Source: Mucilaginibacter sp. UBA4741 (GTDB lineage: Bacteria; Bacteroidota; Bacteroidia; Sphingobacteriales; Sphingobacteriaceae). Taken from it: a stretch of 9,003 nucleotides of DNA. The stretch covers positions 30,510-39,512 of the forward strand of contig DHIR01000249.1 in the NCBI GenBank assembly GCA_002403905.1, given 5' to 3'. Shown here one piece after another: positions 1 to 6,314 of this stretch. A program made the position numbers and the translations under genes. Numbering within the stretch: the first letter of the stretch is position 1; every line of letters starts with the position of its first letter. The notes beneath the pieces were generated by a model that was not told where the DNA came from, made no database searches, and saw only the letters and a program-made list of their open reading frames with translations.

Positions 1-1
1 G

Positions 2-2149
2 ACCTTTTGGCAAGCCGTATTAAGTAATATTTTAATTTGGAAAGCTAAATCATGGGAGTCACCGGTTTTGGCCGTGATATCATTATCGCAAGCCATACTA
101 GCTACCATGCTTATTGGCGTTGATATATTTGGCCAACGCATAGGCACATCGCCATTTATTTTGCTGCGCGAGGCTATTAATCTGAAAGAATCGGCACCTG
201 TATTTGCAACCAACCCTGCGCTTTACCATAACTACTTAACCTACATAAAAGACGGTAACGGTATGAACCCGTTATTGCAAAACTACTGGATGGTAATACA
301 CCCGCCAACCTTGTTTTTGGGTTTTGCATCAATGGTAGTTCCGTTTGCATATGCCATTGCCGGTTTATGGCAAAGGCGTTACAAAGAGTGGGTAAATGCC
401 GCCATCCCATACGCGTTATTTGCTATGATGATATTAGGTACCGGTATTATTATGGGTGCTTTTTGGGCTTATGATTCATTATCATTCGGGGGTTTTTGGG
501 CGTGGGACCCGGTAGAGAATGCGTCTATCATACCCTGGTTAATATTGGTTGGCGCGGTACACGTAATGATCGTTTACAAAAATACCAAGCACTCTTACAT
601 TACAGCTACTATTTTAACTTTAACCAGCTTTGTGCTGGTATTATACGCATCGTTTTTAACCCGTAGCGGTATATTGGGCGAAACATCTGTGCACGCGTTT
701 ACCGATGCAGGTATGTTCTGGCACCTGGTTGCCGATGTAGTGATTTTCCTGGTGTTATCTATTGTATTATTAGCAATTCGCTGGAAAGATTTACCACGGA
801 CGTCTAAAGATGAAGAAACCTACTCGCGCGAGTTTTGGATGTTTGTAGGCGCTGTATTTTTAGCCTTATCTTGTTTTCATTTGGTGATAGTATCGTCTAT
901 CCCGGTTTGGAACGCCATGTTCGGTACTAAGTTGGCACCACCGTCTGACCCGGTAAAACATTACAATATTGTACAGGCATCATTTGCCGTAGTAGTTACC
1001 TTATTAACCGGCTTTACCCAGGTTTTAAAATATAAAAAGACAGATAGTGCCAAATTCTTCATATCAACCGTAGTTTATTTATTAGTTGCGGGTTTAATTA
1101 CGCTACCGATAATTTATTTTACAGGTGTCAATAAATTAAACTTTGTATTTATACTGATAATGGTTGGCGCAATTTATTCAATATTGGCCAACGGAAAAGT
1201 ATTTATCGATGCGCTTAAAGGAAAATTTAAATTAGCCGGATCTGCCGTTGCGCATATTGGTTTTGGGCTGATCATGGTTGGTGCGTTGATCTCTGCCGGA
1301 ACAAGCAAGGTCATATCAGAAAATACTACCGGCGAGCAGTTCTCTAATGATTTTGCCAAATCAAAAAACAACCCTCGCGAAAACATTATCCTTTACAAAA
1401 ACACCCCCATTAAAATGGGCAAATACACGGTTACTTATATAGGCGACTCGATAGCCCCCCCAAACCATTACTTTAAAGTAAACTATAAAGTAATTGATGT
1501 GGCAGGTAAAGTAACCGAAGAGTTTTTGCTAAAACCTAATGCCCAAGCCAACGCTAAAATGGGATTGATCTCATCGCCTGATACCAAGCATTATTTATTT
1601 AGCGATCTGTATACGCATGTTAATATGTCAAACGCTATAGAAATTGGCGAAGGCACTGAAGCGGTAGGTCATGACGAAGAAAGTGATAATAAAAAATACG
1701 AAGCGCCTATTACTTATGAAGTTAAAACAGGCGATACCATCCGCTTTAGAGAAGGCTATGCTATACTAACAGGTATAAGCCGTATAGACCATGTACAGGA
1801 TATAGAATTGACCGCTAAAGATGTCGCTATCGGGGCCAAACTGCAAATAGTATCTAACGGTAAAACCTACAAGGCCGAGCCGGTTTACATGATACGCAAT
1901 AATAATGCATTCGACTTTGCCCGTAAGGTAGATGACGCTGGTTTAAAGCTGCGATTCACTAAAGTAATACCACAACAAGGCAAAGTAGAGATAACGCTTT
2001 ACCAACAGCCGGAGAGTGCCAAAAAATGGATCGTAATGCGTGCCATACAGTTCCCGTATATTAACTTCCTATGGTCGGGTACTATCATCATGGTTATTGG
2101 TATTTTGCTGGCGATATTTAGAAGAAATAAGGAGTTAAAGACTACCTAG
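2..2149 (+). CDS. ccmF: Cytochrome c-type biogenesis protein CcmF (haem lyase subunit), 5' end outside window
   Basis: This polytopic inner-membrane protein, with CcmH-type partners, ligates haem from holo-CcmE to apocytochrome c CxxCH motifs on the periplasmic side. The frame is open from base 2 with no stop, so the gene begins upstream; the TTG at 68 is an internal codon. Visible protein: 715 residues, counted from base 2. It has the tryptophan-rich WWD motif (FGGFWAWDPVEN, residues 162-173). It also has four histidines matching the conserved CcmF set: H100 in HPP, H187 just after the WWD helix, H231 in SVHAF, and H418 in AHIGFG. Several hydrophobic helices surround these. A soluble, probably periplasmic beta-rich region follows (about 440-680), then a last membrane helix (about 690-706) and a basic tail. 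About 100 N-terminal residues are probably missing, judging from usual family length. Identification is firm; the partner ccm genes must lie outside the window. Confidence 0.95.
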   Translation, partial: TFWQAVLSNILIWKAKSWESPVLAVISLSQAILATMLIGVDIFGQRIGTSPFILLREAINLKESAPVFATNPALYHNYLTYIKDGNGMNPLLQNYWMVIHPPTLFLGFASMVVPFAYAIAGLWQRRYKEWVNAAIPYALFAMMILGTGIIMGAFWAYDSLSFGGFWAWDPVENASIIPWLILVGAVHVMIVYKNTKHSYITATILTLTSFVLVLYASFLTRSGILGETSVHAFTDAGMFWHLVADVVIFLVLSIVLLAIRWKDLPRTSKDEETYSREFWMFVGAVFLALSCFHLVIVSSIPVWNAMFGTKLAPPSDPVKHYNIVQASFAVVVTLLTGFTQVLKYKKTDSAKFFISTVVYLLVAGLITLPIIYFTGVNKLNFVFILIMVGAIYSILANGKVFIDALKGKFKLAGSAVAHIGFGLIMVGALISAGTSKVISENTTGEQFSNDFAKSKNNPRENIILYKNTPIKMGKYTVTYIGDSIAPPNHYFKVNYKVIDVAGKVTEEFLLKPNAQANAKMGLISSPDTKHYLFSDLYTHVNMSNAIEIGEGTEAVGHDEESDNKKYEAPITYEVKTGDTIRFREGYAILTGISRIDHVQDIELTAKDVAIGAKLQIVSNGKTYKAEPVYMIRNNNAFDFARKVDDAGLKLRFTKVIPQQGKVEITLYQQPESAKKWIVMRAIQFPYINFLWSGTIIMVIGILLAIFRRNKELKTT

Positions 2150-2150
2150 T

Positions 2151-2243
2151 CAGCCCCTCCCAACCCTCCCCGGTAGGGAGGGCTTTAAATTAACATTCAA
2201 AAAAGTCTCCCCTACCGGGGGAGATTTAGAGGGGGCTGGGGGC
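2151..2243. repeat. Intergenic GC-rich palindromic repeat (REP-like)
   Basis: Two arms, 2151-2186 and 2201-2242, are imperfect reverse complements sharing the core CCCCGGTAGGG, so the element can fold as one long hairpin or cruciform. Each arm also makes its own small hairpin: CCCTCCC/GGGAGGG around CGGTA (2164-2182) and CTCCCC/GGGGAG around TACCG (2207-2223). Each small hairpin is followed, toward the AT-rich centre, by a T tract: CTTT on the plus strand, ACTTTTTT on the minus strand. It could therefore act as a terminator in either direction. Repeats of this appearance are familiar in Sphingobacteriaceae intergenic gaps, but I cannot confirm its copy number from this window. It begins two bases after the ccmF stop and ends two bases before the next ATG. 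Confidence 0.8.
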
Positions 2244-2245
2244 TT

Positions 2246-3028
2246 ATGCGTATCACCATAATCGGTTCGGGCAATGTAGCCACACATTTGGCAGCAGCGT
2301 TTAAAAACGCGGGGCATCGCATTGTGCAGGTTTACAGCCGCGCTATGCAAAACGCCGCGCTGCTGGCCTATCATGTAAAAGCCGAGCCAATTAATGACCT
2401 GATCCAGATCGATCCCGAAACAGACATCTTCATCATCGCTGTTAAAGATAATGCCATTGGTGTAATAGCCGAGCAGTTAGCGGTTCATCAAAAACTAATG
2501 GTACACACATCAGGCGCTACAGATATGTTTGCTTTATTGGCTTTCGCTGATAATGTTGGTGTTTTTTATCCACTACAAACTTTCAGCAAAACCAAAGAGG
2601 TCGATTTCAGGAATGTGCCTTTGTGCATAGAAGCCGCCAATGAAAGCATTGCCAAACAACTGCAAGAACTTGCGCAAACCATCAGCAATAAAGTTTACTG
2701 TATTGATAGCGCCCAACGCAAAATATTGCACATGGCGGCTGTGTTTGCCTGTAATTTCTCCAATTACCTGTGCGCCATCGCGCAGCAAATTTTAACGCAA
2801 CATCAGCTTGATTTTGAGCTGATACGCCCGCTGATATTAGAAACCGCCGAAAAAGTACAAACCAGTTTACCCGCAAACGTACAAACCGGCCCTGCTGTAC
2901 GTAATGACGAAATTACCATGAATAACCACCTGCAACTATTAAAAGATACCCCCAATTTGCAGGACTTATATACTTTATTAAGTCAGGGTATTATCAAATT
3001 GGATATTGAGCGACACGGGGACAAGTAA
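2246..3028 (+). CDS. Rossmann-fold NADP-binding protein with DUF2520 domain
   Basis: 260 residues. The N-terminal half is a dinucleotide-binding Rossmann fold: strand, then GSGNVA (7-12, GxGxxA type), with a second strand IFIIAVKDNA (61-70) and HTSGA (87-91). The C-terminal half is the helical DUF2520 dimerisation-type domain with YPLQTF (108-113), HMAAVFACNF (162-171) and GPAVRND (215-221). The order resembles ProC/F420-dependent NADP oxidoreductase-like enzymes, so an NAD(P)-linked reductase is a reasonable family-level guess, but the substrate is unknown. The ATG at 2246 is required because the first beta strand starts at residue 2. There is no A-rich leader; the start directly follows the G-rich repeat. 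It lies 19 bp upstream of the ferredoxin and is probably transcribed from the ccmF side. No gene symbol is justified. Confidence 0.88.
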   Translation: MRITIIGSGNVATHLAAAFKNAGHRIVQVYSRAMQNAALLAYHVKAEPINDLIQIDPETDIFIIAVKDNAIGVIAEQLAVHQKLMVHTSGATDMFALLAFADNVGVFYPLQTFSKTKEVDFRNVPLCIEAANESIAKQLQELAQTISNKVYCIDSAQRKILHMAAVFACNFSNYLCAIAQQILTQHQLDFELIRPLILETAEKVQTSLPANVQTGPAVRNDEITMNNHLQLLKDTPNLQDLYTLLSQGIIKLDIERHGDK

Positions 3029-3034
3029 TTTTGT

Positions 3035-3042
3035 TACTTTTG
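3035..3042 (+). promoter_or_regulatory. Candidate -7 element before the ferredoxin gene
   Basis: TACTTTTG matches the Bacteroidota -7 consensus TAnnTTTG exactly and lies six bases before the ferredoxin ATG at 3048. A start site at the usual distance would fall almost on the ATG, giving a leaderless or near-leaderless mRNA. No TTG sits at the expected 17-23 bp upstream, so the -33 box is missing and the call is tentative. Confidence 0.35.
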
Positions 3043-3047
3043 CCAAA

Positions 3048-3380
3048 ATGAATATTTTTAAAGTAAAGATAAACTTTGAGGAGGCAGGTCACGAAACTAT
3101 CGAACTGCCTATTGCCGAGGGAGAATCTGTGTTAGATGTTTGCCTGGAAAATGGCATTGAACTGCAGCATAATTGCGGCGGCGTTTGCGGATGCAGTACC
3201 TGCCATATATATGTTAACAAGGGTGGTGATAATGTGCAGGAAATTTCTGATAAGGAAGAAGACTTTATTGACCGCGCCGTTAACCCGCGCATTACCTCAA
3301 GATTAGGTTGCCAGTGCGTAATGATAGATGGTGATATTGAAGTAACATTGCCTAACCAGTCGCAGTTTTTGGGCCACTAA
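3048..3380 (+). CDS. fdx: [2Fe-2S] ferredoxin, adrenodoxin/ISC type
   Basis: This soluble electron carrier is of the kind that serves Fe-S cluster assembly. It has 110 residues from the ATG at 3048. The frame can be extended to a TTG at 3006, but that lies inside the upstream gene, and homologues begin at the MxxFKVKINF strand. Cluster ligands fit the pattern C-x5-C-x2-C-x35-C: C43, C49, C52 and C88, nearly the same numbering and spacing as E. coli Fdx. Three further cysteines (C32, C47, C90) are not part of the standard ligand set. The acidic segment around 66-75, between the third and fourth ligands, is where adrenodoxin-type ferredoxins contact partners. The protein ends in LGH. The next gene, iscX, also neighbours fdx in the classical isc operon, which supports an ISC role. 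IscS, IscU and chaperone genes are not in the window. Confidence 0.93.
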   Translation: MNIFKVKINFEEAGHETIELPIAEGESVLDVCLENGIELQHNCGGVCGCSTCHIYVNKGGDNVQEISDKEEDFIDRAVNPRITSRLGCQCVMIDGDIEVTLPNQSQFLGH

Positions 3381-3383
3381 TAG

Positions 3384-3456
3384 GTTGTACGTATTACGTT
3401 TGACGTTATACGTTTTTTAGATTTTATATTTACACGTAAAACGTACCACGTATAAC
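3384..3456. repeat. ACGT-rich imperfect inverted repeat between fdx and iscX
   Basis: Arms 3384-3406 and 3434-3456 (23 nt each) are reverse complements with four mismatches. An alternative exact 9-bp pairing is GTTATACGT (3405-3413) with ACGTATAAC (3448-3456). Both arms are built from iterations of a short TACGT/ACGTT word. The 27-nt centre is AT-rich. The element fills nearly the whole gap between the two genes. Confidence 0.75.
3399..3432 (+). promoter_or_regulatory. Candidate promoter for iscX inside the repeat
   Basis: TTTG (3399-3402), 22 bp, then TATATTTA (3425-3432) resembles the Bacteroidota TTG-N17-23-TAnnTTTG promoter, with A in place of the final G. The -7 box lies in the AT-rich centre of the inverted repeat. 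A transcript from here would have a leader of about 25-30 nt containing the right repeat arm. Confidence 0.25.
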
Positions 3457-3464
3457 ATAACACA

Positions 3465-3707
3465 ATGACAGACAATAAATTTGCCCTTCCTATCCACTGG
3501 AACGACCATGAGGACATTGCCATGTCGCTTTATGAAAAATTTGGCGATGATTTTAACGAATCAAAAATATACCGTATCCGCTTTACTGATCTGTTAGAAT
3601 GGGTACTTACCCTACCTAACTTTGCCGGCACCCGTGAGCAATCATCTGAAGGCCATTTGGAACAGATCCAGTCGGCCTGGGTTTATGAGTGGCGGGATAA
3701 TCAGTAG
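3465..3707 (+). CDS. iscX: Fe-S cluster assembly adaptor IscX (YfhJ family)
   Basis: 80 residues. IscX is a small acidic helical protein that binds the cysteine desulfurase IscS, competes with frataxin, and modulates cluster assembly. The family core is visible: HWNDHEDIAMSLYEKF (11-26) matches the WTDxxxIxxxLYxxxPD region, followed by RFTDLLEWVLTLPNF (39-53, matching VRFTDMHxWIxxLxxF), then the conserved C-terminal helix with W71. It is longer than the roughly 66-residue E. coli protein because of about ten extra N-terminal residues and a slightly longer loop. The start is the only plausible ATG before the core. It follows the ferredoxin by 84 bp, keeping the fdx-iscX order of classical isc operons. 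The stop codon runs straight into the next intergenic repeat. Confidence 0.9.
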   Translation: MTDNKFALPIHWNDHEDIAMSLYEKFGDDFNESKIYRIRFTDLLEWVLTLPNFAGTREQSSEGHLEQIQSAWVYEWRDNQ

Positions 3708-3824
3708 GCAGTTTGCAGTTTTTAGTTGGCAGTTAGCATGCCGATTTAAATTTTTTAATCTGCCCACTGCAAACTGATAACTGTAAACTAAATAAACCGC
3801 GCACTTAAAACTGCCAACTAAAAA
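3708..3824. repeat. CAGTT/GCAGT short-motif inverted repeats between iscX and kdsC
   Basis: Two exact inverted pairs are present: 3709-3719 with 3766-3776 (CAGTTTGCAGT, 11 bp), and 3719-3734 with 3809-3824 (TTTTTAGTTGGCAGTT, 16 bp). The pairs are interleaved rather than nested. Related words such as AACTGTAAACTAAA (from 3779) fill the rest, with an AT-rich centre (3742-3760). The right arm supplies the A-rich sequence just before the kdsC ATG. Similar GCAGTT-type strings are, to my recollection, common in Bacteroidota intergenic DNA. Confidence 0.75.
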
Positions 3825-3826
3825 AA

Positions 3827-4348
3827 ATGGAATCATTTCTAAATAAGCTTAAAGATATTACCACCTTTATTTTTGATGTAGATGGTGTATTAACCGATGG
3901 TTCTGTATTTGTTACCGAAACCGGCGAGCAAAGCCGCGCCTTTAATATTAAGGATGGTTATGCTTTACAGTTAGCGGTTAAGTGTGGTTATAATGTTTGC
4001 GCTATATCCGGCAGTCGCTCAAAAACGGCCATTTATCGTTTAAATAGTTTGGGTATAACCGATGTGTTTATCGGTGCCCATGTTAAGATAAATAAGTTTA
4101 AAGATTACCTTGAATCAAAACACATTCTGCCAACCAATGTATTATACATGGGCGATGATATTCCTGACTTGGGTGTAATGAAACTAGCCGGCTTACCGGT
4201 TTGCCCTGCTGATGCTGTCGAAGAAATAAAAGCAGTTAGCGCTTACGTATCGCCATTTGGTGGTGGCAAAGGCTGCGCCCGAGATGTGATAGAAAAAGTG
4301 CTGAAGGTACAGGATAAGTGGATGAGCGAAGAGTCTTACAGCTGGTAG
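3827..4348 (+). CDS. kdsC: KdsC-like 3-deoxy-D-manno-octulosonate 8-phosphate phosphatase (HAD superfamily)
   Basis: 173 residues. The family hydrolyses Kdo-8-phosphate to Kdo, a step toward lipid A-core synthesis, as a cytosolic tetramer. HAD motifs: I, DVDGVLTDG with nucleophile D17 and acid/base D19; II, S61 in AISGSRS; III, K87 in GAHVK; IV, GDDIPD (109-114). The lack of a large cap domain and the C-terminal glycine-rich loop GGGKGCARDV resemble the KdsC loop that completes the neighbouring subunit's active site. Length is normal. The start follows an A-rich stretch typical of Bacteroidota initiation and suits the MExFLxKLKDI N-terminus. Some Bacteroidota members of this family prefer related sugar acid phosphates such as KDN-9-phosphate, so the exact substrate is less certain than the family. 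It converges with the minus-strand cluster across a 4-bp gap. Confidence 0.9.
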   Translation: MESFLNKLKDITTFIFDVDGVLTDGSVFVTETGEQSRAFNIKDGYALQLAVKCGYNVCAISGSRSKTAIYRLNSLGITDVFIGAHVKINKFKDYLESKHILPTNVLYMGDDIPDLGVMKLAGLPVCPADAVEEIKAVSAYVSPFGGGKGCARDVIEKVLKVQDKWMSEESYSW

Positions 4349-4352
4349 GTTT

Positions 4353-5300
4353 TCAATATTCAATACCCGCCTTAATAGCCAGATCCGTCCCAAACGGCAT
4401 AAAGTAGGTATACGGCTTCCAATTGTGTTTATAATCTAATCCCCATATATTTAGTTTTTTGCCTGTGATGGGGGAAATACCTATAGTTGGCCTGTAATTT
4501 AGTTGCTGCACATTCCGCTTTAGTTTTTTATCATGAACCATAACATAGCCGAGATTGTAATAATCGCGCAGCCATTCAATCGCCACAAAAAAGGTTTTAT
4601 TGGGGATTATGATATTATACTTTTTAAGGTTGAAGTTAGATTGTTTACTGTCAAGAATTTTTACTTCAATAATTTTATCAGAAAGATCTTTTCCCGGTCC
4701 GCCTGTTAGTGTATTTACATCATAAATGTGTACCCTATATGTGGTATGTTCCAATTCTGTCGAATCGTACTGGCTGTCAGGATCAGTAATACTATAAACT
4801 ACGTTAAAAGAGAGTTTGTTAACCACTACACTTTTTAACCTGATGCCAGGTTTTTGAACATTAAACCGTTGGGCCAGCTGTAAATAGTCAAATTGTGCGG
4901 TTTCGGTATTCAGCCCCGCATAGTAGGCTATCTCACTTCTGTTATAGTTATTTAACAAGGTATCATCCTTATAATTTAACCGGGCAGTAACAAGGTTATT
5001 AGTTATCTTGCTAAGCCGTATGGTATCCATGCCATTTAATTGGGCCAGCGTTATCTTAAACAGCTCATAGTTTTGCGCATATAGTATAACCGAATCCCTC
5101 ATCTTTTCAAGATTGCCGGGTATTACAAAAATGCCATCCTTTTCGGTAGTGATAGATAGTTTGGCCCTTACAATGGTAATTGACGTAGCAGGTATCGGTT
5201 TTTGGGTTTTATTATCAACAACATGAAATGTATTGAGTTTTTGCTGTGCGTGTACACAAATTGTAAATAAGCAACACAAAAAAGGAAGTAGTTTTTTCAT
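4353..5300 (-). CDS. Secreted CarboxypepD_reg-like protein, type A, copy 2
   Basis: 315 residues from the ATG at 5300; a GTG at 5303 would add one residue. Signal peptide: MKKLL, a hydrophobic core, then VHA|QQ. The N-terminal domain (about 23-96) looks like a CarboxypepD_reg-like Ig fold: HVVDNKTQKPIPATSITI, a glycine/aspartate turn KDGIF, and a closing TIRL strand. The middle (about 100-165) contains YKDDTLLNNY and FDYLQLAQRF. The C-terminal beta module has YRVHIYDV (188-195), TGGPGKDL (199-206), IIPNKTFFVAIEWLRDYY (231-248) and a last strand DLAIKAGIEY ending at the stop. I recognise no catalytic residues, lipobox or type IX sorting domain. It is the last gene of the four-gene run, starting 7 bp after the stop of type B copy 2. 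It aligns without gaps to type A copy 1 over the first 160 residues with 91 identities. Function unknown; an envelope location is inferred. Confidence 0.85.
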   Translation of the reverse strand: MKKLLPFLCCLFTICVHAQQKLNTFHVVDNKTQKPIPATSITIVRAKLSITTEKDGIFVIPGNLEKMRDSVILYAQNYELFKITLAQLNGMDTIRLSKITNNLVTARLNYKDDTLLNNYNRSEIAYYAGLNTETAQFDYLQLAQRFNVQKPGIRLKSVVVNKLSFNVVYSITDPDSQYDSTELEHTTYRVHIYDVNTLTGGPGKDLSDKIIEVKILDSKQSNFNLKKYNIIIPNKTFFVAIEWLRDYYNLGYVMVHDKKLKRNVQQLNYRPTIGISPITGKKLNIWGLDYKHNWKPYTYFMPFGTDLAIKAGIEY

Positions 5301-5307
5301 CACTATG

Positions 5308-6291
5308 TTAATAATGTATGGTGGCCGATAAAGCTATGTCATAATAAGGGTCTGTATAATGCTGCCATATATCATCATCAATTTTTACCCATGCCGGTGC
5401 TCTTTTAACTTGCCTAAAACCTACCAAAAACGGCTGATAAAGAACACTATATTTTGATTCATCAGTGGTTAGTCTAGAACCATTTTTTCTAATCTTAACT
5501 GTTTTGGGTGCATAATCAAGCTTTATCACTTCATTAAATGGTATCCTTAACCATTCTACAGCCACAAAAAACTTTGTAGTAGGGATAACTAATTTATCCT
5601 CGCTAAGGTCTATCTTAACCAGTTGCGAATTATCTTTTAAGGTTATATTTTTTGTAAACATTACCTTGCCGGGTGCGCCGGTATAAGGGTCTACAGCTAA
5701 AATATGAATTAAAAAACGTGTGTTTTTATTTGATGTAGTAAGCGCGTAAGCATTGCCTCTGGCAATGGCAAAATCGCGTCGGCCTAATTGTACACTTGCT
5801 AACACTACATGCTCCTGTGGTGCTTCAAAAAGCTTTGCATATGCAGATTGTGAAAAAGGCTTTGTTACATATCCTTGCGAATACACCGTTTTTATATCAG
5901 CCACGCTAAATTTATCTAATACTAAAACCTTCATCTTTCTATCGCCAACATTTACCTGGTTTAGCTGGGTATTACTTGGCTCAAGTGTAATGAACATCCG
6001 TTTTTGATAATCAGATACCGGCTGCCGGAAGGTTTGATAACCTACCGAACTAAAAACCAGTGTGTCATTAGGTACTTTATTGGGTGATGTTAAATTATAA
6101 TAACCCTGGTCGTTTGTTTGGGTGCCGACTTTTTCTTTTAATAATACTACAGATACACCCGGTATAGCAAGCTCGGTTGTTTTGCTGATCACTTGGCCCT
6201 CATATACATCCTGCGCATAGCTTATAGCCGGAAAGAATAATATTGCCAAGAAACTGATAAATGAGATACTACCTGAGGTGCGGGTTACCAT
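5308..6291 (-). CDS. Secreted CarboxypepD_reg-like protein, type B, copy 2
   Basis: 327 residues. A clear Sec signal peptide ends SYA|QD. Residues 29-105 form a CarboxypepD_reg-like domain: VYEGQVISKTTELAIPGVSV, TNDQGYYNL, NDTLVFSSVGYQTF, and ITLEPSNTQLNQV. The last segment is the same kind of ending that leads into the TonB plug in SusC-type receptors, but no plug or large barrel follows. The C-terminal module has FLIHILAVDPYTGAPGKV (193-210), VIPTTKFFVAVEWLRIPFNE (235-254), YQPFLVGF (285-292) and a final strand DIALSATIHY. It is paralogous to type B copy 1 along its whole length and shares the C-terminal signature with the A proteins. It starts 23 bp after type A copy 1 and is followed 7 bp later by type A copy 2, so co-transcription is very likely. 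Molecular function unknown. Confidence 0.87.
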   Translation of the reverse strand: MVTRTSGSISFISFLAILFFPAISYAQDVYEGQVISKTTELAIPGVSVVLLKEKVGTQTNDQGYYNLTSPNKVPNDTLVFSSVGYQTFRQPVSDYQKRMFITLEPSNTQLNQVNVGDRKMKVLVLDKFSVADIKTVYSQGYVTKPFSQSAYAKLFEAPQEHVVLASVQLGRRDFAIARGNAYALTTSNKNTRFLIHILAVDPYTGAPGKVMFTKNITLKDNSQLVKIDLSEDKLVIPTTKFFVAVEWLRIPFNEVIKLDYAPKTVKIRKNGSRLTTDESKYSVLYQPFLVGFRQVKRAPAWVKIDDDIWQHYTDPYYDIALSATIHY

Positions 6292-6314
6292 ATTACTAAA
6301 GTAGGTTTTGTTTC

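Noticed and set aside
68..2149. ccmF starting at the TTG at 68
   Set aside because: The same frame is open to base 2 with protein-like sequence, and CcmF needs about 100 further N-terminal residues, so the gene is cut by the window edge.
2150..2374. Minus-strand open frame through the palindrome into the DUF2520 gene
   Set aside because: Its sequence is the complement of the repeat and a real gene; no start signal or homologous pattern.
3006..3380. Ferredoxin starting at the TTG at 3006
   Set aside because: It would overlap the DUF2520 gene and add 14 residues unlike ferredoxin; the ATG at 3048 fits family length and ligand numbering.
3384..3824. CRISPR-like array in the iterated short words
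   Set aside because: The words are 5-11 bases, irregular, in both orientations and without uniform spacers.
5240..5300. Lipoprotein signal in type A copy 2, which has cysteines in its signal peptide
   Set aside because: The cysteines sit in the hydrophobic core without a proper lipobox, and copy 1 has a clean ANA|QQ cleavage site instead.
4353..5303. GTG start at 5303 for type A copy 2
   Set aside because: The next codon is ATG and gives the normal MKK signal-peptide start matching copy 1.
5753..6007. Plus-strand open frame of 84 codons opposite type B copy 2
   Set aside because: It is antisense to a conserved gene and shows no family features; likewise 7425-7709 and 8028-8240.
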